DNA of 64,000 bases, from assembly GCF_003205195.1 (NCBI RefSeq), contig NZ_QJRY01000001.1, positions 372,001 through 436,000 of the forward strand, given 5' to 3'. The notes under the pieces were generated by a model that saw only the letters and a list, made by a program, of their open reading frames with translations, was not told where the DNA came from and searched no databases. Source of the stretch: Peteryoungia wuzhouensis. GTDB lineage: Bacteria > Pseudomonadota > Alphaproteobacteria > Rhizobiales > Rhizobiaceae. The first letter of the stretch is position 1. Each line of letters starts with the position of its first letter. The position numbers and the translations under genes are program-made. Shown in pieces: positions 9,646 through 17,692 of this stretch.

Positions 9646-9778
9646 GGGATGGGTCTCGTTACATTCTGACCCGATGGACAGATGCGGCTTAGAGTGACCG
9701 CTCAGGTAGATCAAGGCAAGCCTTGCACCCAGGATTTCCTATCGCGTACAATTAGTTCCATTAAATGGGACGGGTGAG

Positions 9779-9976
9779 ATGGCGAGGTCGAACAAAAAAT
9801 CTCAAGGCAAGACTGCTGGAGGAGGTTCCGACGAAAGCGGGAAATCCTGCGCGCAGGTTCGGCAGCCACGATACTCGCTTGAAGAACTGCTTGCTGGGCA
9901 TGATGCGGATCAGCCAATTTCAGAACAAGAAAGCCATTGGATGGACGCGCCTCCCGTAGGCAATGAGACCTTCTGA
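9779..9976 (+). pseudogene. MazE-type antitoxin remnant (C-terminal tail only)
   Basis: A 65-codon ORF with a reasonable ribosome-binding site (GGGTGAG next to ATG). Its second half, PRYSLEELLAGHD followed by ESHWMDAPPVGNE, matches the toxin-binding tail of MazE/ChpS-type antitoxins. The expected N-terminal AbrB/SpoVT DNA-binding domain is missing; residues 1-29 are a polar Gly/Ser/Lys-rich stretch. No MazF gene is adjacent: the next gene, 54 bp downstream, is yqgE on the other strand. It is either a decayed antitoxin or a free toxin-binding peptide. Confidence 0.6.
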
Positions 9977-10030
9977 TATCCCTCAAATGCTATCCTGAGC
10001 GGACCGCAGCGTCCTAGTGGTCCTATACCC

Positions 10031-10636
10031 TCACGCGTGCCCCGCATCCATCGACAGCATGGCCGGGTTGATGCCCATCAGGGCCAGCGCGCGGTCATAC
10101 TTGTCGTCAAGGCAACGGTCGAAGATCAGGTCTTCGGTCGCGGCGCAGTTGAGCCAGCCGTTCTGGGCGATTTCCTCTTCCAACTGGCCCGGACCCCAGC
10201 CGGCATAACCGAGCAGCATGGTGGCGTAGCGGGGTCCTCTGCCGTCGGAAATGGCGCGGACGATGTCGAGGGTGGCGGTGAGCGAGATGTCGTCGCTGAC
10301 GGGGATGGAGCTGTCGGAGAGATAGTCGTCGGAATGCAGCACGAAGCCGCGGTTCTGCTCGACCGGGCCGCCGCACTGGATGGGGAAATGGCGAGCGTGA
10401 TCCGGCAGCATGATCGCATCATTGCGGTCGATGAGTTCCAGATGCAGCAGGAGATCGGCGAAGGTCACCGATTGCGAGCGGTTGATGATGAAGCCCATGG
10501 CGCCGGCATCCGAATGGGCGCAGATATAGACGACGGCGCGGGCAAAATTGCCGTCGGCCATGCCGGGCATGGCGATCAGCAACTGACCGTCCAGAAAGCC
10601 GCGCTCTCTCAAGGATGTCTTCGACGACAATGCCAT
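10031..10636 (-). CDS. UPF0301 / YqgE-AlgH family protein
   Basis: 201 residues. Conserved features are [13 protein letters not shown] at the N-terminus, [17 protein letters not shown], and [14 protein letters not shown] near the C-terminus, all hallmarks of the YqgE/AlgH family. AlgH affects alginate gene regulation in Pseudomonas, but no general biochemical role is established. ATG at 10636 follows GAGGAGGCGGGC, an excellent ribosome-binding site; the longer frame upstream overlaps the divergent gene's promoter. Confidence 0.92.
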   Translation of the reverse strand: MALSSKTSLRERGFLDGQLLIAMPGMADGNFARAVVYICAHSDAGAMGFIINRSQSVTFADLLLHLELIDRNDAIMLPDHARHFPIQCGGPVEQNRGFVLHSDDYLSDSSIPVSDDISLTATLDIVRAISDGRGPRYATMLLGYAGWGPGQLEEEIAQNGWLNCAATEDLIFDRCLDDKYDRALALMGINPAMLSMDAGHA

Positions 10637-10796
10637 GCCCGCCTCCTCGGTCTGCCTTGCGGCCATCGGTGTGATGCGTGGTTCAGGTGGTCTCCCAAGC
10701 AAGATGGGGCAGAAGGGGACTGTGATCAACCCAAAATGATGCGGTTCGCCGAAGCGTGACTGGTATAGCCGAATTTGTTCGCCTAGATGATTGGAC

Positions 10797-11684
10797 ATGA
10801 TCGACAGTTCAACCGCTCTCCACCCCTTGTTTCGCCAGGCCTTTCGCCAGGATTCTCGCCCGGCCGTTCGCGCTCGATTGACTGGCCTTGCCGTGCTGGC
10901 GCCGCTGTGTCTCGTCGCGTTGACCGGCGCCGTACAGGCGGCCAGCAGCGCCTGGGCGACGAACGAAGGGGGGCGAATGCGGCTGGTGCTTCTGGCTGCC
11001 AAGGCCGACGGCACCCGCGAGGGCGTGTTGCTGGTGGAGCCGAAGAAAGGCTGGATCACCTATTGGAAGGAGCCGGGCGATGTCGGCATTCCGCCATCAA
11101 TCACTCCGGCAGCCGGATCCGACTATACCGTGGCGGATGTCGATTTTCCGGTGCCGAAGCTGCTGTCGACCGGCGACATGCAGGATGTGGGATACGACCA
11201 TTCGGTCGCGCTGCCTTTGGTGCTCGCCAATGCGGGTTCAGACCGGCCATTCAAGCTTTCGGCCTTTGTCGGCGTGTGCCAGAACATCTGCATTCCCTTC
11301 CAGGCGGACCTCACCGTCGATCCGGCCGCCGAGATCGGGAGCGATCCGGACGAAACGGCGCTGGTGGAAAAGGCCAAGCGGCTGGTTCCACCGGGGCCAA
11401 GCGAGGACTTTCGGGTGACGGCGCATGCCATGCAGCCGGATCTGAAATCCCTGCACGTCTCCCTGCGTTTGCCGGCGGGCGCCCCTGCCCCACAGGTCTT
11501 CGTCAGCGGCCCAAGCGGGCATGTCTATGTCGAGGGAACGGCTGCAACGGGGCCCCATGGCGAGACGCTCTATACGGTGCCGATCGGCAAGCTTCCCAAG
11601 GGTTACACGATGGCCGGCAAGCGCTGGGGCATCCTGGTGGTGGCGGGCGAGCGCGCCATGGAAACCACGCTTGCCTTTGAGTAA
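10797..11684 (+). CDS. periplasmic DsbD N-terminal-domain protein
   Basis: About 295 residues. A signal peptide ([21 protein letters not shown]) is followed by a beta-rich domain like the N-terminal domain of the thiol-disulfide interchange protein Dsb[17 protein letters not shown] and [10 protein letters not shown] with two cysteines (about 161 and 165). The membrane and thioredoxin domains of full DsbD are absent, so it probably passes electrons from another reductant to periplasmic or cytochrome-maturation partners. The start is ATG 10797; a TTG at 10791 is possible. It is followed 72 bp later by a peroxiredoxin gene, so a redox theme is likely. Confidence 0.8.
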   Translation: MIDSSTALHPLFRQAFRQDSRPAVRARLTGLAVLAPLCLVALTGAVQAASSAWATNEGGRMRLVLLAAKADGTREGVLLVEPKKGWITYWKEPGDVGIPPSITPAAGSDYTVADVDFPVPKLLSTGDMQDVGYDHSVALPLVLANAGSDRPFKLSAFVGVCQNICIPFQADLTVDPAAEIGSDPDETALVEKAKRLVPPGPSEDFRVTAHAMQPDLKSLHVSLRLPAGAPAPQVFVSGPSGHVYVEGTAATGPHGETLYTVPIGKLPKGYTMAGKRWGILVVAGERAMETTLAFE

Positions 11685-11756
11685 CCGGCTTCTATATTCG
11701 CGCTCGACGAGACGACTGGCACCAGGCCGGCGTGACGAACCACGGGGACGAATTTC

Positions 11757-12242
11757 ATGACCATTGCAATCGGCGACACGCTACCCAAGGCGACCTTCAA
11801 GGAAAAGACGGCGGATGGCCCCGTGGAGATCAGCACGGATGAGCTGTTCGCCGGCAAGAAGGTGGTGCTGTTCGCCGTGCCGGGCGCCTTTACCCCGACC
11901 TGCACACTGAACCACCTTCCGGGTTATCTCGAAAACCGCGACGCCCTGAAGGAACGCGGCGTCGACGACATCGCCGTCATCTCGGTGAATGACTGGCACG
12001 TGATGGGCGCCTGGGCGCAGCATTCGGGCGGGCTCGGCAAGATCCACTTCCTCGCCGACTGGGATGCCTCCTTCACCAAGGCGCTCGGTCTGGAGATGGA
12101 CCTGTCGGCGGGTGCACTCGGCCTTCGCTCGAAGCGTTATTCCATGCTGGTCGAAAACGGCGTGGTGAAGAGCCTCAACATCGAGGAAAATCCCGGTCAG
12201 GCAACCGTCTCGTCGGCGGCGACGATGATCGAGCAGCTTTGA
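11757..12242 (+). CDS. peroxiredoxin of the Prx5 type
   Basis: 161 residues. The peroxidatic cysteine is C49 in PGAFTPTCTLNHLPG, the signature of the Prx5/glutaredoxin-linked subfamily. VISVNDWHVMGAW and the LGLRSKRYSMLVENG segment also fit. It reduces hydrogen peroxide and organic peroxides in the cytosol with a thiol donor such as glutathione/glutaredoxin. No clear resolving cysteine is present in the family position, so a 1-Cys mechanism is likely. Confidence 0.93.
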   Translation: MTIAIGDTLPKATFKEKTADGPVEISTDELFAGKKVVLFAVPGAFTPTCTLNHLPGYLENRDALKERGVDDIAVISVNDWHVMGAWAQHSGGLGKIHFLADWDASFTKALGLEMDLSAGALGLRSKRYSMLVENGVVKSLNIEENPGQATVSSAATMIEQL

Positions 12243-12318
12243 TGTGATTGTGGGTGTCCGGAGAGGCTGGAGGTGGTGGCACGCCCCTCTGGCCTGCCGG
12301 ATAGGTTCGAGGGCTTGG

Positions 12319-12492
12319 TACCCCCCTCTGGCCTGCCGGCCATCTCCCCCTCAAGGGGGGAGATTGGACCCCGCGACCGGGTTGCCGCCGGTCCGATAAG
12401 TTATGATCCGAAAGCTGGCCTGTGCAGCGAACGGTGCCATTATCCGATCTCCCCCCTTGAGGGGCAGATGGCCGGTAGGCCAGAGGGGGTAA
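12319..12492. repeat. palindromic rhizobial intergenic repeat
   Basis: Long inverted repeat: the left arm 12320-12364 (begins ACCCCCCTCTGGCCTGCC) and right arm 12446-12491 are near-perfect reverse complements enclosing about 80 bp. Each arm also contains a smaller palindrome (CCCCCTCAAGGGGG type). A partial third copy of the arm's outer segment (CCCCTCTGGCCTGCCGG) sits at 12284-12300. This type of C-rich palindrome between genes is familiar from Rhizobium and relatives. It lies between the peroxiredoxin gene and a convergent EEP gene. Confidence 0.85.
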
Positions 12493-12539
12493 CGCGGTCT
12501 GCGAGGCCGATGGACGCCCCCCCTCAGCCGATCAATCCC

Positions 12540-13502
12540 TCAAAACTGCACCACAGCCATGGTCGCCCGGTGATCGGACGGCCAGGGCGTGACGACGACA
12601 TCAGCTTCGGGCGCCTTTTCGCCGACGATGCCGGCTTTCACGACCTTGAGGGTCTTTGCCCGACCGAGCGTATAATCGATGCGGTCGTGATGATCGTCCT
12701 TGGCGGTCGGCTCCGAGGTCGGCGTCCATGTGAAGGCCGGCTTGGCGACCGGATCGGGGAAGGCGGCGCGGAAAAGGTCGGTGAAACCGCCGGCCGTCTC
12801 GAAACGCTGGGCCGAGGGATAGCTGACCGCAAGCGGCTGGTGACCGGCCTTGACCGCAGCTTCAGTCCAGTCGAGATGCGAGGGCTCATTGAAATCACCG
12901 AAGACGAAGGCGGCATCGGCGCCATCGGCCAGTTTCAAATCCTGAAAGAACAGATCCAGTGCGGGTCCGCGCGCTGCCTTGGCGGCGGCCTCCGCCTCGG
13001 CTGCGGTTTTCAGAAAGGGCGCCTTGCCATATTCGATGTTGAGCACCTGGTAGGGCTGATAGGGGAAGTCGGTCAGGTGCAGGTTGAAGGCATAGACCTT
13101 GCGGCCCTTCACGTCGATTTCGACACCGAGATCATGCGGGGTCGGCTTGCCGATGGGGTAACGGCTGAGGATGGCATTCGCCCAGAGGGCGACGTTCTGC
13201 TGGCTCTGATCATAATAGAAGTAGCCGAGCATTTCGGCGATGGCTTTTGCCTTGCTCTCACCGACGGGCACACAGGCCTCGGCTGTGCAGGGGTCGGGTT
13301 CCAGGCGCGTTTCCTGAATGCCGATGATGTCGGGATTGACCGCCTTGATCGCGGCAACGGTTTCATCCACGGGTTTTCCCGCATTGCCGCCGCCGCCCCA
13401 GATGTTGAAACTCATCACGGTGAGTTCGACCGGCTGCTGCGCGTGGGCAAACCCGGGAGCGGCGAGAAGGATTGCAGAAAGCATCAGCGAGAAGCTGCGC
13501 AT
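12540..13502 (-). CDS. secreted endonuclease/exonuclease/phosphatase-fold protein
   Basis: 320 residues. A signal peptide (MRSFSLMLSAILLAAPGFAHA) precedes an EEP domain: VMSFNIWGGG, a metal-binding glutamate in IIGIQETR, FGDFNEPSH, and the catalytic SDHRA near the C-terminus. The fold covers DNase I, sphingomyelinase and inositol phosphatases; with export to the periplasm or medium, a nutrient-scavenging phosphodiesterase is plausible. ATG at 13502 follows GGAGACATCGTC. It is divergent from the zinc-transport operon, and the Zur box lies in the shared intergenic region. Confidence 0.85.
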   Translation of the reverse strand: MRSFSLMLSAILLAAPGFAHAQQPVELTVMSFNIWGGGGNAGKPVDETVAAIKAVNPDIIGIQETRLEPDPCTAEACVPVGESKAKAIAEMLGYFYYDQSQQNVALWANAILSRYPIGKPTPHDLGVEIDVKGRKVYAFNLHLTDFPYQPYQVLNIEYGKAPFLKTAAEAEAAAKAARGPALDLFFQDLKLADGADAAFVFGDFNEPSHLDWTEAAVKAGHQPLAVSYPSAQRFETAGGFTDLFRAAFPDPVAKPAFTWTPTSEPTAKDDHHDRIDYTLGRAKTLKVVKAGIVGEKAPEADVVVTPWPSDHRATMAVVQF

Positions 13503-13651
13503 GACGATGTCTCCGTGAAACGGTGTGTTGGAACAGCGCTGATCTAACAGGGCCAGATGACAGAGCGGAGACACGGGCCAAGCGAAACCACCGGCGGGAG
13601 GTCTCTCCATCGGCCTTGATTTTGCCGCAATGCGGGCGCCCTTGGTTGCGT

Positions 13652-13665
13652 AATGTTATTACATT
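13652..13665. promoter_or_regulatory. Zur-type operator
   Basis: AATGTTATTACATT is a 12-of-14 palindrome that fits the alphaproteobacterial Zur pattern (AATGTTATA-type centre with ACATT arm). It lies 16 bp before the first ORF of the zinc ABC operon. Zur with zinc bound would repress the operon. Assignment rests on pattern and context. Confidence 0.7.
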
Positions 13666-13680
13666 TATGACGAGCCGCCG

Positions 13681-13803
13681 ATGGACGACCCTGCCTTTCT
13701 TCCCAGCCTGCTCGCCCGCTCGGCGCTGGCCCGCCTGTGTTTTGTCCTTCTGCTGATCGCCCTGATCTGGGCCGGCATCCAATGGGCTGTTGCACTTCCA
13801 TGA
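13681..13803 (+). CDS. 40-residue small membrane protein, first gene of the zinc-transport operon
   Basis: An ORF of 40 codons reading MDDPAFLPSLLARSALARL then a single hydrophobic helix (CFVLLLIALIWAGIQWAVA). It starts 16 bp after the Zur operator, and its TGA overlaps the ATG of the ATPase gene (ATGA at 13800-13803), the usual sign of translational coupling. It has no ribosome-binding site better than GAGCC. I recognise no family. It could be a small subunit that steadies the transporter, or only a leader ORF driving translation of the next gene. Confidence 0.6.
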   Translation: MDDPAFLPSLLARSALARLCFVLLLIALIWAGIQWAVALP

Positions 13804-14555
13804 GCCTGATCCGCATCGACAATCTGACGCTGACCTATCAGCGCCATCCGGCCGTGCACCATCTCTCCGGCGTGATCCAAAAGGGGAGCCTGACGGCGAT
13901 TGCCGGGCCGAACGGGGCAGGCAAATCCACTCTGCTGAAGGCGATCATGGGCGAGATCCGCCCCGCTGAGGGCCGCATCGAGCATGTCCTCACCGCGCGT
14001 GACTTCGGCTATCTGCCGCAGGCGGCGGAGATCAACCGGCGCTTTCCGATCAGCGTGCTCGACACTGTCTTGCTCGGCGCATGGCGACGGGTGGGTGCGT
14101 TCGGACGCATTGGCCGGGAAGAGATGATGAGGGCGCGCGAGGCGCTTTCCACGGTCGGGCTCGAGGGCTTCGAACGCCGCGAGATCGGTTCGCTCTCGGC
14201 CGGGCAGTTCCAGCGCGTGCTGTTTGCACGGCTTCTGCTGCAGGATGCACAGGTCATCCTGCTCGACGAGCCGTTTACCGCGATCGACGCGCGCACCACC
14301 CGCGACCTGATCGATCTCGTTGCCGGCTGGCATGGTGCCGGCCGCACTGTCATAGCCGTGCTGCATGATCTCGACCAGGTGCGAAACCATTTTCCCGAGA
14401 CCCTGCTCCTGGCCCGTGAGCTGATCGGCTGGGGTGCGACGGAAGAGGTGCTGACACCCGCCAATCTCCTGTCGATGCGCCGCATGGCCGAGCGCTGGGA
14501 TGAGGATGCCGAGGTCTGTCAACCGGCCGACACGACCGGGAGGACGGCGGCATGA
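13800..14555 (+). CDS. zinc/manganese ABC transporter ATP-binding protein (AztA/ZnuC-like)
   Basis: 251 residues. Walker A GPNGAGKST (36-44), ABC signature LSAGQ, Walker B VILLDEP and the H-loop histidine in VLHDL are all intact. The short form and the N-terminal HPAVHHLSG resemble the AztA branch of metal ABC ATPases. It energises uptake of zinc (or manganese) with the permease and binding protein that follow. The start overlaps the small ORF upstream, and the stop overlaps the permease start. Confidence 0.88.
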   Translation: MSLIRIDNLTLTYQRHPAVHHLSGVIQKGSLTAIAGPNGAGKSTLLKAIMGEIRPAEGRIEHVLTARDFGYLPQAAEINRRFPISVLDTVLLGAWRRVGAFGRIGREEMMRAREALSTVGLEGFERREIGSLSAGQFQRVLFARLLLQDAQVILLDEPFTAIDARTTRDLIDLVAGWHGAGRTVIAVLHDLDQVRNHFPETLLLARELIGWGATEEVLTPANLLSMRRMAERWDEDAEVCQPADTTGRTAA

Positions 14556-15424
14556 GCGTCTTCGATCTCTTGATTGCGCCCTTTGCCGATTACGGCTTCA
14601 TGCGCCGCGCCCTGATGGCCGCCGTCTGCCTCGGGTTCAGCGCCGGGCCGATCGGCGTCTTCTTGCTGCTCCGGCGGATGAGCCTGATGGGCGACGCCAT
14701 GAGCCATGCGGTGTTGCCGGGGGCTGCCATCGGTTATCTCGTCGCCGGCTCGCTGTCGCTCACCGCCATGGGCATTGGCGGGCTTGTCGCGGGTCTGTCG
14801 GTCGCCGTGCTCTCCGGCCTCGTCAGCCGCTCCACCGTGCTGCAGGAGGATGCGAGCTTTGCCAGCTTCTATCTGGCGTCGCTGGCGCTTGGCGTGCTGA
14901 TCGTGTCGCTGCGTGGTTCCAATATCGACCTCTTACATGTGCTGTTCGGCACCATCCTGGCCATCGACGCCTCGGCATTGACACTGATCGGCGCGATCAG
15001 CACGCTGACGCTGGTAGCCCTTGCGCTGATCTACCGGCCGCTGGTGCTCGAGTGCCTCGACCCCGGTTTCCTGCGCGCCGTCGGCGGCCGTGGATCGCTC
15101 TATCACTTTGCCTTCCTGCTGCTGGTCGTCATCAACCTTGTCGCGAGCTTCCAGGCATTGGGCACGCTGATGGCTGTCGGACTGATGATGCTGCCGGCGG
15201 CGATTGCGCAGCTCTGGGCGCGCACGCTGCCCGGCATGATGGCGGTTTCGGCCGTGACGGCGATCGTCTCCAGCTATGTCGGGCTGATCGCGTCCTTCCA
15301 TTTCGAACTCGCCTCCGGCCCAACGATCATCCTGACGGCGGCCATCCTCTACGGCCTGTCGATCCTCGTTGCCCCGATGGGCATCGCTCGCCGCTTCTTC
15401 CCCCGGCCGCATCTCAAGGCTTGA
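14552..15424 (+). CDS. zinc/manganese ABC transporter permease (AztB/ZnuB-like)
   Basis: 290 residues with eight or so membrane helices of the ABC-3 family. The conserved cytoplasmic coupling loop RRMSLMGDAMSHAVLPG is present, followed by GAAIGYLVAG. It forms the membrane channel for the metal. ATG overlaps the ATPase stop (ATGA). Uptake direction and metal choice are inferred from the family and from the Zur operator. Confidence 0.9.
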   Translation: MSVFDLLIAPFADYGFMRRALMAAVCLGFSAGPIGVFLLLRRMSLMGDAMSHAVLPGAAIGYLVAGSLSLTAMGIGGLVAGLSVAVLSGLVSRSTVLQEDASFASFYLASLALGVLIVSLRGSNIDLLHVLFGTILAIDASALTLIGAISTLTLVALALIYRPLVLECLDPGFLRAVGGRGSLYHFAFLLLVVINLVASFQALGTLMAVGLMMLPAAIAQLWARTLPGMMAVSAVTAIVSSYVGLIASFHFELASGPTIILTAAILYGLSILVAPMGIARRFFPRPHLKA

Positions 15425-15463
15425 GAGCGACCTCCCCCAAGCGTGAACTCCAAGGAGTGCCTC

Positions 15464-16363
15464 ATGACCCGCAAGCTCACCCTCCTCTCCGCCCTCCCCC
15501 TGATCACAGCGCTTTACGGCTCCACGGCGCTGGCCGGCGAGCCGGTCAAGGTGGTTGCCTCCTTCACCGTGCTTGCCGATGTGGTGGCGCAGGTGGGTGG
15601 CGATCACGTCGACGTTTCCAGCCTGGTCGGGCCGAATGGCGACCCGCATGAATTCGAGCCGTCGCCGACAGATGCCAAGGCGCTGAAGGCGGCGAAGGTC
15701 ACCTTCATCAGCGGCGAGGGTCTCGAAGGCTGGATGGAACGGCTGATCTCGGCCTCCGGCTATGACGGCAAGCCGGTGGTCGTCTCCGACGGCATTGCGC
15801 TTCGCACCATGGAAGAAGACGGCAAGACCGTGAACGATCCGCATGTGTGGAACAGCCCTGTCAACGTGAAGGTCTGGGTCGACAATATCGAGGCGGCCCT
15901 TGCCAAGGCCGATCCTGATGATGCGGCGGATTTCGCAGCGAACGCCAAGGCCTACAAGACCAAGCTCGATGCCATGGATGCCTATGCGCACGAGAAGTTC
16001 GACGCGATCCCGCAAGCCAGCCGCAAGATCCTGACCAGCCATGACGCCTTCGGTTATCTCGGCCGGGAGTATGGCGTGGCCTTCCTGTCGCCGCTCGGGC
16101 TATCGACGGAGACGGAAGCCTCGGCGGCCGAGATTGCCAAGCTGATCGAGCAGATCAAGACCGAACATGTGAAGAGCTACTTCCTGGAAAACTCTAACGA
16201 TCCGCGTCTGGTGGAGCAGATTGCCGGCGCCACCGGCGCACAGTCGGGCGGCGAACTCTATGTCGAGTCGCTGTCGGAAAAGGACGGCCCTGCGCCGACC
16301 TATGAACAGATGTTCCGCTACAATGTCGACCAGCTCTCGGCCGCGATGGCAAAATCGAGCTGA
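15464..16363 (+). CDS. zinc ABC transporter substrate-binding protein (AztC/ZnuA-like)
   Basis: 299 residues. A signal peptide ends at ALAG. Metal ligands expected of cluster A-I binding proteins are visible: H62 in DPHEFEP, H127 in DPHVWNSP and H193 in TSHDAFGYL. The His/Asp-rich flexible loop of ZnuA between the first two histidines is absent, as in AztC of Paracoccus. It captures zinc in the periplasm and hands it to the permease. AAGGAG precedes the ATG. A strong terminator follows, closing the operon. Confidence 0.9.
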   Translation: MTRKLTLLSALPLITALYGSTALAGEPVKVVASFTVLADVVAQVGGDHVDVSSLVGPNGDPHEFEPSPTDAKALKAAKVTFISGEGLEGWMERLISASGYDGKPVVVSDGIALRTMEEDGKTVNDPHVWNSPVNVKVWVDNIEAALAKADPDDAADFAANAKAYKTKLDAMDAYAHEKFDAIPQASRKILTSHDAFGYLGREYGVAFLSPLGLSTETEASAAEIAKLIEQIKTEHVKSYFLENSNDPRLVEQIAGATGAQSGGELYVESLSEKDGPAPTYEQMFRYNVDQLSAAMAKSS

Positions 16364-16390
16364 TCGCAAATCCTGCGACGCATGGTCGGC

Positions 16391-16418
16391 AAGCCCTCCC
16401 CCACCGGGAGGGCTTTTC
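16391..16418 (+). terminator. rho-independent terminator of the zinc operon
   Basis: Stem AGCCCTCCC / GGGAGGGCT (16392-16400 and 16406-16414), 5-nt loop, then TTTTC. It ends the zinc-transport operon just before the convergent Dabb gene. Confidence 0.85.
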
Positions 16419-16419
16419 G

Positions 16420-16728
16420 TCAATGGGCGAGGTCGAAGACCAGGATCCCGGCAAGGCCGCCATCTGTGGCATGCACGATGCGCTCGCCGACGGCGACATG
16501 CTGCGGATGCTTCAGATAATAGTCGCGGACCAGTTCGTCCTCGAAGGTGACGATGAAGCCGTCGTTATAACCGCCGCTCAGGCCCTCGGGCGAGACATTC
16601 GGTCCCGACTTCACCTCCAGCATGCCGGGCACGACATCCTTCAGTTCCGCGATCGCGGCGTAGATCGCCTGCTTCTCGGCCTCCTGGATCGCGGCCTTGA
16701 AGCGCAGGAACACGCAGTGCTGGATCAT
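16420..16728 (-). CDS. Dabb (stress-responsive A/B barrel) family protein
   Basis: 102 residues with the dimeric alpha/beta-barrel pattern: IQHCVFLRFK at the start, a helix, GPNVSPEGLSGGYNDGFIVTFED, then HPQHVAVGERI. Family members range from plant stress proteins to small bacterial enzymes, so no reaction can be assigned. ATG at 16728 is preceded by GGGAGACATCG. The gene stands alone between convergent neighbours. Confidence 0.85.
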   Translation of the reverse strand: MIQHCVFLRFKAAIQEAEKQAIYAAIAELKDVVPGMLEVKSGPNVSPEGLSGGYNDGFIVTFEDELVRDYYLKHPQHVAVGERIVHATDGGLAGILVFDLAH

Positions 16729-16867
16729 CGATGTCTCCCGTGTGTTTCGTTTTGAGGCGAGCATAGGGGGAATGGGGGAAAGGGCAAGGGCGCATCCGGG
16801 AGGGCTGCCTTGCGAAAACCTGGGGTTGCTGGCCATTATGATGCTCCACGAGCGCTGCTACGGACCG

Positions 16868-16904
16868 GTTGTCATTTGACAACACATTCGTCCGGAATTA
16901 TCTT
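16868..16904 (+). promoter_or_regulatory. possible operator/promoter of the HicA-like module
   Basis: GTTGTCATTTGACAAC (16868-16883) is a 16-bp inverted repeat (7 bp each side of TT) that contains a -35-like TTGACA (16876-16881). A TATCTT at 16899-16904 is 17 bp further on. If this promoter is real, the transcript would start almost at the TTG start codon. Autorepression by the downstream HTH protein is a reasonable guess. Confidence 0.5.
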
Positions 16905-16916
16905 GAGGAGGCTTAG

Positions 16917-17171
16917 TTGAGGCGAAGGCATCCGAATAAGGAAATCGAGGAGGCCCTGCGGCACGCGGAAGCGCAAGGCTGGCGGGTTGAGATCGGCGGC
17001 AGCCATGCTTGGGGACGGATCTACTGCCCCTATGACGATAAAACCTGCCGCTGCGGTGAATTCTGCATCACCAGCATCTGGAGCACGCCGGCCAATCCGA
17101 CGAACCACGCTCGCGCAATCCGCCGCGTTGTGGACCGCTGCAGCCGACGCAGGACGGAACAAGATGACTAA
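16917..17171 (+). CDS. HicA-like small protein with cysteine cluster (putative toxin)
   Basis: 84 residues, TTG start after GAGGAGG. The N-terminal half resembles HicA/YcfA toxins: RHPNKEIEEALRHAEAQGW then GGSHAWG, with the GSH signature where HicA keeps its catalytic histidine. Unlike classical HicA it continues CPYDDKTCRCGEFC, a four-cysteine cluster that may bind zinc, followed by SIWSTPANPTNHARAIRRV. The gene overlaps the next by 8 bp, the order and overlap typical of toxin-antitoxin pairs. RNase activity is inferred, not shown. Confidence 0.65.
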   Translation: MRRRHPNKEIEEALRHAEAQGWRVEIGGSHAWGRIYCPYDDKTCRCGEFCITSIWSTPANPTNHARAIRRVVDRCSRRRTEQDD

Positions 17172-17685
17172 GAATTGCAAGATGACAGAATACGCCTTTG
17201 TGCTGAAGTACCGGCTGCCGCACGGCATGGGCGGAGAGGCGGCCGTCGAGGCTCTGGGATCCGCCGGCTGCACGGATGCGCTTGTGGGCATAGGCATTGC
17301 CGGGCGGCTGGCGCTGGAATTCGATCGCGAAGCACCGGACGCGGCGAGCGCGATCACCAGCGCTATCGACGATGTCGCACGCGCCCTACCCCAGGCTGAG
17401 CTCATCGAAGTCGGACCCGATCTGGTGGGACTTACCGAAATTGCCGAACTGCTTGATGTCAGCCGGCAGAACATGCGCAAGCTGATTGTCGGGGCTTCAG
17501 GGTCACCGCTGCCCGTGCATGACGGCAGCACGACGCTTTGGCATCTCGCCGATGTGCTCGACTGGCTGGTCGCCGCCAAAGGCTACCGGATCGACAAAGA
17601 ACTCCGCGAGACGGCACGGGCGGCACGGAGCATCAATCTGGACCGACTGGTTTCACGCCATGGACGCGCCGTCGCAATAGCCTGA
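17164..17685 (+). CDS. helix-turn-helix partner protein (putative antitoxin)
   Basis: 173 residues. The N-terminal part (YAFVLKYRLPHG, then alternating strands and helices to about residue 80) could be a HicB-like partly degraded RNase H fold. The middle has a helix-turn-helix (DLVGLTEIAELLDVSRQNMRKLI, about 83-105), and the C-terminal third (WHLADVLDWL) resembles helices of excisionase-type binders. It overlaps the HicA-like gene by 8 bp. Start is ATG 17164; ATG 17182 is an alternative. It ends 7 bp from convergent rnhA. A role as antitoxin and autorepressor is inferred from arrangement. Confidence 0.65.
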   Translation: MTKNCKMTEYAFVLKYRLPHGMGGEAAVEALGSAGCTDALVGIGIAGRLALEFDREAPDAASAITSAIDDVARALPQAELIEVGPDLVGLTEIAELLDVSRQNMRKLIVGASGSPLPVHDGSTTLWHLADVLDWLVAAKGYRIDKELRETARAARSINLDRLVSRHGRAVAIA

Positions 17686-17692
17686 CCCAAAC

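Noticed and set aside
13737-13799. In-frame N-terminal extension of the zinc ATPase
   Set aside because: It overlaps the small ORF in another frame; the ATGA junction at 13800 points to the shorter start.
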